Shown in pieces: positions 1 through 11,300 of a stretch of DNA of 64,000 bases (positions are counted from its first letter, which is position 1; every line of letters starts with the position of its first letter). The stretch lies in assembly GCA_016800925.1 (NCBI GenBank), contig JABCPU010000203.1, positions 1 through 64,000 of the forward strand, given 5' to 3'. Position numbers and translations under genes: made by a program. The notes beneath the pieces were generated by a model. That model did not search any database, was not told where the DNA came from, and saw only the letters and a list, made by a program, of their open reading frames with translations. The stretch comes from Suillus spraguei (Eukaryota; Basidiomycota; Agaricomycetes; Boletales; Suillaceae).

Positions 1-4
1 GATC

Positions 5-554
5 TGTTACCTGTGTTTCATTTCCGATTTGTGCTTACTGATCTGCTGCGCATTGACTAATAGACTTCCATTACACTTCGTACATAGCCCTCGGTCCTGG
101 ACTTGTTGATTATCTGTCTTAGATACTTACCATATATAAACCACTTGTAGATCTCTGTAGAACCTTAGTTCGAATATCATCTTAGATTCTGCTCATTCTG
201 CTTCCTCTGGACTTGAGTCACTTTTCACTCAAAGTCATCTTCCGAGACTTAGGATTGATTCCTATAGTCTATATCTCTGACTCTATCTTCGGATAGTCTA
301 CCTCTGTCAGTTTCTAGTTAGGAATCTGTTCCGAAGCTAGCCTTAATCCTCTTTCCATCCCTACGCTCTGGATAACCTTTGGACGTACCATATCTGATAT
401 CTTCGGACGTCCGGATCCGCCATGCAACTCCTTCCAGATCTTCGGACATATATCTCCTCTCTGAAATAAGGGGCATTACTCGGACAAGGGGCACAGTGCA
501 TGAACTGAGGCCAAAGCCCTTCAGATCTTTCACCCCTTGAGTACGGTCTTAACA
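5..554. repeat. LTR-like repeat, family B, copy 1
   Basis: The segment starts TGTTA and ends TAACA, the short inverted ends typical of an LTR. It is collinear with 39900-40424, sharing a TATATAAACCACTTGTAGAT block near 135 and the AAATAAGGGGCATTACTCG block near 465. No coding region of the parent element is attached, so it looks like a solo LTR. Short reading frames inside it, such as 318-533, are chance. The window begins at its left edge, so a target duplication cannot be checked. Confidence 0.55.
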
Positions 555-664
555 GTTTTACTCTTCTCTGAGCTCTGAGCCTTGGACCAGAAACCCTTGG
601 GTTGAATAGCAGCTAGGCAGCATTCAACATATATCTGCACCCCAGCAGTGTTGTGTTACCCACA

Positions 665-1728
665 CCGTAGTTGAGATATAGTCAGAAACAGTTGTGTCGA
701 GCAAGCGATGTCAAGCAATGATATCAGCGGTAGTGGTAAGGTTGTGAGTGGTGCGAAGAAACAGTAAAGAAAGCCATGGTACTTTCAGCAGTAAAGTAGC
801 AGCGCATGAGAAGTTCAGTCAAAATAACAGTCAAAAGTCCAGCGGTATGCCAGCGGTAATGGGGAACAAGTGTGATTGATTAACAAGCGATAAGGAAACT
901 TTAAAGACTAAGTCCACTACTGGGTAGATCCAGAGCTAGACAATAATCCTGACCTATAGTACGTGCAATGGTGTAAAATAAGGTACTGTATCGTGCGGGG
1001 TACGTGGTGCTTATATCCTAAATCATATGTATCCGGAATACTCTAGGCGAGATCAGTAGCACTCAACTGTAGTAACTGCCATATGTAAACATAGTGCGAG
1101 GCACTGCGGCACAAGGCAACATGTAATAAGACTTGCCATGGAGTCAGTGATAACGAACATAAAACAAACAACGCACCAAATGGAGCTATGCGGACGCAGC
1201 AAGGACATGGGAGGACATCGGTATGTGGAACAAGGTGCGGTAGTCGGTATGGTGTGCGGTAAACGTGGGATGCCGCCAGGAGTGCTAAAGGGGTAAGATG
1301 GCCATGGACAAGTGGTAACTCCTATAGATGTGAGACAAGTGTCAAAAGATGGGGTTTTAAGCCCAGCGCCAATACATATGTTCATTACACCGCACGATAC
1401 AGTACCTGATTTTACCCCATTGCACGTACTATAGGTCAGGATCATTGTCTAGCTCTGGATTTACCCAGTAGTGGACTTAGTCTTTCAAGTTTCCTTACTG
1501 CTCATTAATCAATTTTGCTCATTCACCATTACCACTGGCATACTGCTGGACTCTTGATTGCTATTTTGACTGAACTTCTCACGCACCGCTACTTTACCGC
1601 TGAAAGTACCATGGACTTCTTTACTGTTTCTTTGCACTGCTCGCACCTTACCACTACTGCAGACTTAATCACTCGTTATTGCTCACTCGACGCTACATTT
1701 TCAAGCATTATCTCAACCACGGTAGCAC
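665..1728. repeat. Long inverted repeat (hairpin), arms 665-998 and 1390-1728
   Basis: The reverse complement of 665-998 aligns over nearly its whole length with 1390-1728; landmarks include GCACGTACTATAGGTCAGGA and AAAGTACCATGG in the right arm. The arms are about 335 bp with scattered mismatches, and the spacer is about 390 bp. No transposase reading frame is seen; the spacer frame at 1053-1445 has no recognisable domain. A fold-back element or head-to-head insertion of two LTR fragments would both fit. Confidence 0.7.
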
Positions 1729-1974
1729 CACTATATACGACGCTAGTTCCGGTGGCATCATCACTGACCGCAGCAACTTACCACTGACTACGACACTATA
1801 TTTGCACATTGGTTTGACTTGGACTAGACTATACTAACAGGCATCCCCTTTTATGGTTGAACGCTCTTGTTTAACAAGTGAAGCAGACTAGACAGAGTGC
1901 AAGGCCACACATACTAACTTAGGAGGTAGTTTATCTACAGCCCAGGTTAGGTCGTATCTTTACACCGGCATGCT

Positions 1975-2886
1975 ACCTACAGTATATAAACTTGTAGTAC
2001 AACTCCTGCAGACCTCAGTCTGATCATTGATTTCCTACTTCTGTATATTCCTTTGACTTCTGTATCTTGTTACCATGCCTATATAAATCTGTTTCCATTC
2101 TCACACTTGGGCTCCAGCCCTTATAAGCTTCTGACTCCGACCTATGGGATTACTCCGACCTATGGGATTATTCCCTAGGCTGGAGCTTTGATCCTATGTC
2201 CTATATCCTTTTCAGACTTCATCCGTTTCCTGTCTCTCATTTGTTTCACCTCCGACTCTACCTTTGGTAGTCTTATCCTGTCTGTTTCTATTCTGGACCT
2301 TGTCCAGAGTAGTCTATACTATCTCTACACCATATCCAAACCTACTCCTCTCTAGTAGTCAACACCTCCCCTAAGATCCATAGAGCTACACTTGTCTGAT
2401 CATCTGATCATCCCCCCCTCCACTCTTCCACTCTTCCGCTCCTCTGAGCTCTGGACCTTCAGACCTCTGGTCCTCCGAATCTATTCTATCCTATCCTCTG
2501 ACATCTATGGATCATATTTCCCTCCAGAGCTCTGCTCCTATCCTGCCCTGGACTTTGTCCAGGAGTCCATCTTTCATCCATTCTACTTGGAACTTGTTCC
2601 AGTAGTCTTACCACTACTCCCTACCATCCAGAAATAGTTCCCGTGCTCATCCGGAAGTCCTTCAGAGCTCTATCGAGCTATCCTGTCCTGAGAGTTCATC
2701 CGGACTCCATCTGGACTTCACCATAACTCCCCTTTGGACTTCATCCAAAATTAGGGGCATATACTCAGGTAAGGGGCACAGCATACGAGCTGAGGCCAAT
2801 CCCCTTTGACTTTCCGACCCTCTGGTACAATTCCATGTAGAGCCAGGACTTTTCTTAGTAGCCCCTAGTTTTGCATGGTTGTAACA
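1975..2886. repeat. Diverged LTR-like repeat related to family B
   Basis: The segment shares with family B the TATATAAAC-CTTGTAGTAC start region, many TCCGGACTT-like short repeats, and a 3' portion with GGGGCATA-AAGGGGCACAGC-GAGCTGAGGCCAA spacing. It ends GTTGTAACA at 2886. No protein is attached. The left limit is approximate. Confidence 0.4.
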
Positions 2887-3039
2887 GGCATTAAGAGAAG
2901 ATTAAGATGGGGAACTATTGCGGGAAGGTCTTTCCTTGAAAGCAAGGCCAGAGGTAATGAGTGAGTGGATTGATTCATCTTGCGGCAGTTGAGGAGATCT
3001 GTGACAGGGAATTTGAGGAATGGTGGCTAGTGTGGTCTG

Positions 3040-4262
3040 GCATAGTCCTACTGGTCTGGTTGGACAGGGATTTTGTGGGGATTCCAGTTGAGGTAATTTG
3101 CGTGTGTGTGGAGGTCACGAGGGTTGTGAGATGTGCATCCATGTGTGTTCAGTAGGGAAGTAAGGCAGTTGGTTCTCTGGGTTTCTGCATCAATTTCCTT
3201 GCATCGTTTGATAAATTCTGGACACATGCAACTCCAGCTGGTATGTTGTTGACTACAGCAGTTAACACATTTTGTGGTATGGAATGCGTTGCATGCAGTT
3301 GTACAGTGTTGGTCTCCACATGTCCTGCAAGTGTCCAATGTAGCATTACAGTTCTTGGCGATATGGTTGAACTTCTGACATTTTGTGCAGCGGATGGGTT
3401 ATTTCTTGTCTTTGCAAACATTTATTCTCTCACTTGCTATGCAGATTCCTTCGCGCAGGATTTCGTTCGCTGTGTCTACATCATTGACCTGGAGCAATGC
3501 AAATGCCTTCCTTTGCTTGGCTGAGCACTTCATGGGGGGCTTGATCCATCTGATAGCTGTCAATGAAGATGGAGTGAGCTGGTTTTCTTGTTCAATGTTC
3601 TGGTAGAAGTTGTCTTGTTCAATCTGTAATTGGATGGGTAAGTATTCCAGAACTAGTGCATATGAGTGATGATGGAATGATACTGCAGAATCTAGATTGC
3701 TTTCAAGACATGTTTACCTGCTGGGCTACTGAGCCAGTGTGCTAGGGATTCGGTCTCAAGTTTGACTATTATACTTCCATTGTGTAGTGTAGAGACTGCT
3801 CGTATGGTGCTGGGTGGGGTGGTATTGTCTCTTGCTTTTGCTAGGGCTTCCTTGAGTTTACTTGATGAACCAGGTGGAAATAGGGTGTTGCCAGGTGTAG
3901 GGTCCAGTATGATTTGTCTCGCTTGGATGGCTGCTCGTCCTACTGCCTTATCCGCTGATGGGGGTAGATGGGCCACCACAATTGCACTGTACAAAGGTTG
4001 AGTGGGGTGTTGGGTCCAGTCTGTTGTTGTCATTGTCATCTGCTTGGCTAGGGAGTTAATTTTTTCTTGAGTGGTGTCTAAAGAGGGGGTTAGTGTCTGT
4101 AATACTTTCTGATAGGTTTCAATTGAAGAATATAAGGCATCTGCAGCTTCTTCTATTCTGTCTGCAGCTTTTCCAATGTTCTCTTCTTTTTCAATTCTTT
4201 CCTGGCCTATGAGCGTGTGAAGGGCTTCCGACTTTTCTAGTGAAAAGGCAATGGACTGGGAG
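3040..4262 (-). pseudogene. Tad-like LINE ORF1, middle and C-terminal part (relic)
   Basis: This is the gag-like first protein of a non-LTR retrotransposon, which would bind the element RNA. The upstream part (about 4255 down to 3690) is a coiled-coil-like stretch (RIEEAADALYSSIETYQKVL) followed by an RRM-like region. Further on, 3420-3150, lie three consecutive cysteine-histidine knuckles: CTKCQKFNHIAKNC, CRTCGDQHCTTAC and CVNCCSQQHTSWSC. Stops and frame changes between these blocks show that it no longer encodes a protein. It continues the N-terminal fragment at 5211-5752, from which it is separated by an insertion. No reverse transcriptase part is found in the flanking DNA. Confidence 0.65.
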
Positions 4263-5215
4263 GCCGTTGTAGCGGGAAAAGTCACGCTGACCGTCAAAAC
4301 CCTGTTTTCGGCAAGCATCTCGTTAACGTCTGCGGCGGCAACCGAAGGATTCCCTTATAGCAACGAAATAGCCTTTTCGCTCCGCTAACGTGGAACCGTT
4401 CTTCTTCTGCGAACCCTTACCGGATCCTCGCACCGATGCCCTCATGTCCCATCCTATTCCATCTAGAATCCATTGGTGCGTATTTTCCTCGCTTCTGCCG
4501 TTACTAAACCTACGGCAGAATTTACCTTATGTCTCAAGGGGCCACTGCACACTGCGCACCTCATAATTAAGTACCCCGTTTATTTTCTTTCTCGCTACCA
4601 GACTCACATAGTTATCTCGTACGCGCTCGCATATGTTAAAAAGGACTGAACATACATACCGTCACTTACTTCCCGTTACATCCCTTCACTAGGACTTAGT
4701 ATTAGAAACATTCGCTAGTCGCAATCTATTTGCATTTGAACATTTCTCCATTCAAACCACGCTCATTGATTTAACCGCTGGTAACTTTACTGCTTGAAGT
4801 ACCGCGCAACTTTCGACTTCGCTACTTGTAACCGGACCATGGCCAGTGATCTCGCTGGGTTGCTTTCTCTCTCGCCTGCATTCCTGCTCGTACGGAAGTT
4901 GCCGCTACCGCTACCACACCGCCGGTAGTTATAACATTTCGTCTCGCCCAAGCAACTTTGTTCCTGCCCTCGCTAGCTAACTGTTGCAGCTATCATTACC
5001 GCGCGTGTACCGCTGACACTGCGCTAGTACCGCCAACATACCGCTACTGCCGCTAATCTTGGAAATCAGAATTCTCGCAGTCAATTTAGTACTTCATAGT
5101 TTCCTTTGCACTAACTTAGAAGGAATTGCTTCTATCTGCAGTCCTCTTGGGTCGAACATCTCACTCGTGCCTTTAGTAGGATTAACGCTGCACTTATACT
5201 TAGGCCAGCGCTAGT
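4263..5215. repeat. Insertion inside the LINE ORF1 relic, possible solo LTR
   Basis: About 950 bp of non-coding sequence separates the two halves of the LINE ORF1 reading frame. Its left end reads TGTAGCG and its right end CGCTAGT, a near-inverted pair like LTR termini. Part of it (about 5095-5150) resembles 1910-1960, CTAACTTAGGAGG versus CTAACTTAGAAGG. I could not find a convincing target duplication, so the class is a guess. Confidence 0.35.
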
Positions 5216-5752
5216 TTCTTCGTTTCACCATGTGGACTAAGGCTACCTGGGGTGCTATGGCAGCTAGTATGTGGTCTATGATTTTTGTTGCGATGGTATT
5301 GGATATTTTGTTGGCCGCTTTCTCTGCTATTTCGCAAGTGACGTGATCTTTCAAGATAAATGCTACTGCGCGTATAGCCGAGGCTACTGGGACTGGAGTA
5401 GAGCTGGACATTTGTGTAATCTGGAAAAGAACAGAGATTAGGTGGGTCAGTGTGAATGGTTCATTAACGTGGCAGAGTAGTTTAGAGGTGAGGAAAGTTT
5501 TGCTGCTTTCTGAATCTTTAACCTTGTTCAACATAGCTTCTATGTTGGCTTGGGTCAGGGTCGATCTGGTTGTAGTATGGGTGTTGAGTTGATAGGTCGG
5601 GGAGGTTGTGTGAGAGGATGAGGATGAGGGTGAGTGACCCATGTCTGTGCTGGCACTTCTACAGATTGGTGGCATGGTTGTTGTAGGTTTGTATTGAGTG
5701 AGGAAACCAGTGGGCTGGATCGACTTGGGGCGATGTACACCTTCAAGCACAC
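5216..5752 (-). pseudogene. Tad-like LINE ORF1, N-terminal part (relic)
   Basis: An open frame reads from 5750 down to 5211. It has a Ser/Thr/Pro-rich N-terminus, then a helical segment containing LTHLISVLFQITQM and VASAIRAVAFILKDH, a pattern I associate with ORF1 proteins of Tad-clade LINEs in mushrooms, and ends in AIAPQVALVHM just before the insertion. The downstream half of the protein resumes at about 4262. The LINE is therefore minus-strand and was split by a later insertion. Confidence 0.55.
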
Positions 5753-6117
5753 TGTTGAGCGTGATGTTGGGATTTTAGAGTTTTGGGGTCCTTGAGGGGT
5801 GCCACTTGGTAAGGGTCCAAGGTGCGTTTTTTTCCACTGAATTCTTGTTAGATTGTTCTGTAAATGTACATATATGATACTGAATATATTTGAAATGTAT
5901 TCCAGGTTTCCAATTATTAAGATTCAATGTTTTGAAGGTATGGGCCTCTTATCAGTAGAAATGGAAAGTATACACACTATCTCAACATTTCAGCCTATTT
6001 TGAGCTGATCCTGGTCATAAAAAGAAAGTATATGAGCTATTGAAATGATATACAAGTAGTTTGGATCATTTGTGCAAGAGTGAGGGAATGAAAAAGATAA
6101 AAAAATGTCAAAATTGC

Positions 6118-6868
6118 GATTTTCTATGTTTTTGTTCCTGTAAAAGGATCTTATTTGTATCCTAGACTAGCCATATGATATATATACTCTAAATATGCTT
6201 TGAAATAGAAAATACATATCAATTGAAATTTGATCCTGCAGGAAAAAATTTCACACTGGGTAAACCACCAGAAGAGGGAGGATGCACTACACAACAAGAT
6301 CTTGTCCTATAGTCCTGAGCTCCTGATACATTGTTCCTACTGTTGAATTAATGCTGGGAATCGGTTTTTTAAGTAGATACAGCTAGAAACCAAAAAATGC
6401 GAACCTGTCTTATGTTTTCCTATACATTTACTGTACCTGTTGATGTAGGGCGCTTTAGGGGCTCAATTAAAGATGAGAATCTATTTATATACACTCCTAA
6501 ACATGTTCTGAATGTCCTGGAACACTTCTCTATCAAAGGGGGAGAAATGCAAAAGTGTTCTGTACCCTATCCTATGTTGAATGGTCTCTGGAGGAGGAGC
6601 AGGCATATAAGTGAACAAAAAAAGCAGTCTATTCTATTCTACTATACATTTATATACCAAACTACTACTTAGATACAAGAGAGGATCTATTGTGATGTAG
6701 TGGTGAAGCGCAGTGAGGTGAGGAGGGTGTGGGAATAATTAATATTGTGGAGATTTCCAAAATGAGTGATGTTTTGGGTGTAGAGGGGAAATTCCCACAG
6801 TAGGTGGCTAAAATGCGAAAATGTGGGGTGTGGGAATAATGTGGGAAGGCTCAGAAATCTATTTTTTT
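6118..6868 (+). repeat. AT-rich repeat, left inverted arm
   Basis: About 750 bp of AT-rich DNA without a credible gene is repeated in inverse orientation at 15245-16012. Shared blocks include TGTGGGAATAATTAATATTG near 6729, TCCTGCAGGAAA near 6234 and GATTTTCTAT near 6118. The flank 5753-6117 is also AT-rich and I see nothing coding in it. The arm ends about 66 bp before the insertion point of Ty3 element 1. Confidence 0.65.
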
Positions 6869-6934
6869 AAGTCTATGGTGAAATGGGTATGGGTTCTCTG
6901 GCAGAGTATTCATACAAAGAGGCCTGAGGGATAG

Positions 6935-7409
6935 TGTTACAGTCATACATGCCCCTAATTCATTTCCTCATTGTCTCCTTCATTTGTATATTACATAACG
7001 TGACTCTGACTCGTATGCTCAACGCATCTGTACTATAGTTGCCTTCCTTCTTTGGATACGCACTTATGTTCTTACGTCTCTCTTGGTCTGTGCGCACATA
7101 TTGACCTATTTAAGCACAATATATTACGCTTGATACTTTACTTTAATCTTACTGGGTTTTACCTGGAATATCCTTCACTTAGGTCTCCAACCTAAGTCGT
7201 CTTGAATCATCTCTAAGTCTAAGCACTCCTTAGTCTTAGTCTCTATTCTCGTAGAACCTCTTAGACTTGTCTCTGAGGCCGAACCCTTGATCGTACTCAG
7301 AATGCGTTCCTTGTACCTTCACCTTGTCCTTTTCTGGACATTGTAGAACTTCCCAGCAGACCATCAGTGTCTTTTCACTGTCACTGGTGACGCCACCCCA
7401 GTCGTAACA
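6935..7409 (+). repeat. 5' LTR of element 1
   Basis: It spans 475 bp with TGTTAC/GTAACA inverted ends and is nearly identical to 14523-14997. A TATA-like TATTTAAGCAC lies at about 7107-7117 and would direct transcription of the element. The next bases, AAAGATCAAAG, should contain the primer-binding site, but I cannot match them to a tRNA. Confidence 0.95.
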
Positions 7410-7536
7410 AAAGATCAAAGTCCACTCGATCGTTGACTACCCAGTCTTCGACCCTGAACCCAGATAAGCCCTAACAGACAGCAAGACAGCACGTGTAGGC
7501 ACCGAGAAAGTATAACTCACAAGATGAATCGCCATC

Positions 7537-8365
7537 ATGACGACCACCAAAGAATTTGAATATAAAATCGGTCTCCCAACCAGTTTTGATGGAGATCGCG
7601 ACAACTCTCGCAAATTTATCCAATCATGCAATCTATGCTTCGACATCAATGAAAAGCTTTATACCACTGATAAACAGAAGAACATCCTTCATGACTGAGA
7701 AAAATGCTAAATCCTGGAAAGAGCAATTCTTTGACCATGCTCAGTCAACCAACACCTCCGGACAGAAAGTTGGTTATGGAACAATGGTGGATTTTATGAA
7801 AAGCTTCAAAGAAGCCTTCGAGCCGGTGGATACCAAAGGAACTGCGCTAACGAAACTCAGAGACCTCAAACAAGGAAGCGAAGATCTCCATACCTACATC
7901 ACTGACTTTGAGGCACTTGCAGCTAAGGCCCGTATCACCAACGATGCAATGAAGATCCAATTCTTCCAAGATGGCCTGAATTTGGGTATCCTCACCAAGC
8001 TTTTCGCACCAGGAGATGTCTCAGAAGTATTCCGCGAGGTTGTATTGCAATGTGTTTCCATTGACAACTCCCACCATCGTCTTCAAGCAATACGAACACG
8101 TCATGCTCCACAACAGAAGAAGAAGAACTATGGAAATGCACGATACATACCCAATCGTGACCCCAATGCAATCGTCGTAGATCGAATCTCTGATATGGAG
8201 AGATCCGAATGCATGAAGAAGGGACAATGCTTCGGATGCAAGAAAACAGGACACTGTATTCATAACTGTCCTGACAGAAAGAAGAAAACCCCGCTCTGAC
8301 AAGCTGAAGTTAAAGAAGAAGAAGAAGGCAAAGAAACCATGAGGCAGATTGTTGAGGATTTTTGA
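7537..8365 (+). pseudogene. gag of element 1 (frameshifted)
   Basis: Capsid-nucleocapsid protein that would package the element RNA. The best start is the ATG at 7537; it reads EFEYKIGLPTSFDGDR and KFIQSCNLCFDINEKLYTTD, then hits TGA at 7696. The rest of the capsid continues in another frame (SFMTEKNAKSWKEQFFDHAQ), so bases were lost near 7685. A CCHC knuckle, CFGCKKTGHCIHNC, lies at about 8228-8270. A TGA at 8297-8299 interrupts the tail; element 2 has CGA there. The natural gag stop is the TGA at 8363-8365, where pol continues in the -1 frame. Confidence 0.85.
8359..8365 (+). promoter_or_regulatory. Candidate -1 frameshift site TTTTTGA at gag/pol junction
   Basis: In the gag frame the codons are GAT TTT TGA. 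The protease frame is -1 and stays open across this point. Slippage of the TTT codon by one base re-pairs on TTT. Element 2 has the same motif at 41045-41051 with the same frame relation. It is not a classical X XXY YYZ heptamer, so the mechanism is inferred. Confidence 0.5.
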
Positions 8366-11300
8366 ATTGGAGAAACAAATATTCGACGTATGTTTCTCCC
8401 AATGTATTACTAAGACTTGTACGTGCTGTAGGTGAAAGAAAAGAACTTTGTGTTCCCATCACCCTTCACTCGCGTACGCGTTTAAAATCCATCGACACCA
8501 CCGCCATTATAGATTCCGGAGCAGCCGGAACCTTCATCTCTGAGGAGTTTGTGAAACTCCATAAAATCACTAAAAGAAAACTTGACAAGCCTTTCAAAGT
8601 CACAACTGCAGATGGGACCTATATCAAAGGAGGACCGATTATGCACTACTGTCTCTTAGTGGTCAAAATCAATGAACGAACCATGTATGGAAAATTCAAT
8701 ATCACCAAACTGGGAAGAAGGGATCAAATCCTTCTAGGGATTCTGTGGTTACGTGCAATGAACCCAAGTATAGATTGGGCTGCTGAAACACTGGTTCTCC
8801 CTCAAACAATGAAATCAGATGAAATTGAAATTGATGTGGATGCAGATCGGAAGAAAAACGGGTTGCCTCTGACTTTCCACTGTCGTCCTAAGAAATGGCA
8901 ACACTCCCAACTTCCAAGATCCCTTGTCAGTCCCCCTCCTATTCCTAAAGATCCCGAACCAGAAGTACGAATGCCATGTACTATAGACCCTACTCCCCGT
9001 GTACAACTGCCACGAGCAGTATCGCCAATTCCCTGCACAAAAAAACGCAAGAACGAATCCGAACCCGAGCATCGGGCCAGACAAGAACCTATTGAGCAAC
9101 GGCCAATAGAAGAACAGAAGTATGGAAAAAGAAAAGCAGAAGAGGAGATCCCTGGATGAGATACCAATGTGCCGAAATTATCCAAATTCTATGTCCCTCC
9201 GAAAACTCTTCAATATACTCCTTCAGCTTCAATTGAAGAAATTCCCGACGAAGAAGAACCCGTACCCTCGTTGATCCCAACAGAGGATGATGACCAATTC
9301 AACACTATGCAAGACGTCTGGCACACACCAGAAATGCGAGAAATTTCCTCTTACGAGCTTGGAGAAGGGGAATTCCTTGTGGAATATGATACGGAAGGAG
9401 TTAGTATGAGAATCATCGAAGAAGTATCCATGGATACACCCCTCACACGTGATGGAACTTCCCAACTTGAACAACTCCCCAATTACTCCACAATCTCCCT
9501 TCCTCCTCCGAAATACAGCAATAAAGCTCAGGAATTTGCTACGGACGAGAAAGAAAAGAAAAAGAAATCCTTTGAAGAATTGGTTCCGGAATATCTGCAT
9601 GACTTTGTGGATGTCTTCGCCAAAGATGGACTAAACAAACTACCTCCCGAACGCCCTGGCATTGATCATCGGATCGATACTAAACCCGGTTTTATTCCTC
9701 GCACATCAAAGGTTTACCTGCTATCGGAAAAAGAACGCGCTGCCGTCAAAACGTTTATCGATGAAAACATTGTGAAACATTTCATCTCAGAATTGAAGTC
9801 ACCTCAAGCCAGTGGCTTCTTCTTTGTGGGAAAGAAGAGTGGAGAATTGTGTCCCTGTCAAGATTATCGCTACATCAATGATTGGACAGTCAAGAATGCT
9901 TATCCACTTCCACTTCCTATCTCCCTTGTCGCATGCCTTCACAACGCACAGTTCTTTACAAAAATGGACATTTGGTCCGGTTATAATAACATTCGCATTC
10001 ATCCTGATGATCGCTGGAAAGCAGCATTTACTACGGAATTTGGCCTCTTTGAACCGAACGTCATGTTCTTTGGCCTTTGCAATTCCCTGGCAACTTTCCA
10101 AGCATACATGAATTGTACCTTCCAGCAGGAAATCAACGAAGGATGGATGGTTATCTACATGGACAATATCCTGATTTTCTCTACAACTATGGCAGAACAT
10201 TGCGAACGAACAAGGAGGGTTTTGACAAAGATACGACAGGAACATCTGTTCTTGAAACCAGAGAAATGTACCTTTGATGCAGAAGAAGTGGAATACCTCG
10301 GAATGATAATTCGCCCTGGACAAGTTGCTATGGATACCGCCAAGACCAAGGGAATTTCCGAATGGCCGGTACCAAAATCTGTAAAAGATGTCCGGTCATT
10401 CCTCGGTTTTTGCAACTTCTACCACACGTTTATCTCCCATTACTCTGATATCGCCCGACCTCTTATCAAATTAACAAAAAAAGATAAGATCTTTGATTGG
10501 TCCACCAAATGTATGGACACCTTCAAAGAATTAAAACGATGCTTCACATCCCAACCAGTACTCCGTAACCCTGATCCTTCCCGGCAATTTGCCATTGCTA
10601 CCGATGCTTCACTTGTAGCAACCGGTGGTGTTCTCTTGCAGACCGATGAGAATGGTGTTTATCACCCATGCGCATATCTCTCACAGTCTGTGAACCCTGC
10701 GGAATGCAATTACCAAATCTTTGATAGGGAACTCCTTGCTGTGATCCGGGCATTGGCCGAATGGCGTCATTATCTTGAAGGCAATCCACACCCCTTCCTG
10801 GTGTTCACCGATCACAAAAATCTTCTATACTTTAGAAGTGCACAGAAGCTTACCCGCCGCCAAGCACATTGGCAATTGATTTTGTCTATTTACGACATTG
10901 AACTACATCACATTGCAGGTACTAAATTGGCAGTACCCGATGCACTCTCTTGTCGGCCAGATTATGACTCTGGCAAAGATGATAACAAAGACCAGACTCT
11001 CCTCCCTGACACTCTATTCGTTCGTCTTATTGACACCGACCTCCAGGGTGTGTTGTCATCCTCTGACCCCCTCGACGACCCTGTCTTCAAAACAGCATCC
11101 GATGCCCTTGATGGCGTGTGCCTTCCACCTATGAAGTCGGCACTCTCTGACTGGAAGATTGAGGAGAACATCCTTTATTTGAAGAATCGTGCCTACATTC
11201 CACCGGCACATCATCCCAATATCCTGAAAAGGTATCATGATCATCCTACCACAGGACATCCCGGTAGATTCAAAACTGAAGAACTTGTCAAACGGGAGGC

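Noticed and set aside
318..533. 71-codon minus-strand frame, similar to one at 40291-40578
   Set aside because: Both lie inside the family B LTR; the similarity is due to the repeat, not to a protein.
8802..9185. Minus-strand frames over the gag-pol region (also 9799-10323, 41410-41973, 42463-42987)
   Set aside because: They recur in both elements as antisense shadows of pol and show no domain.
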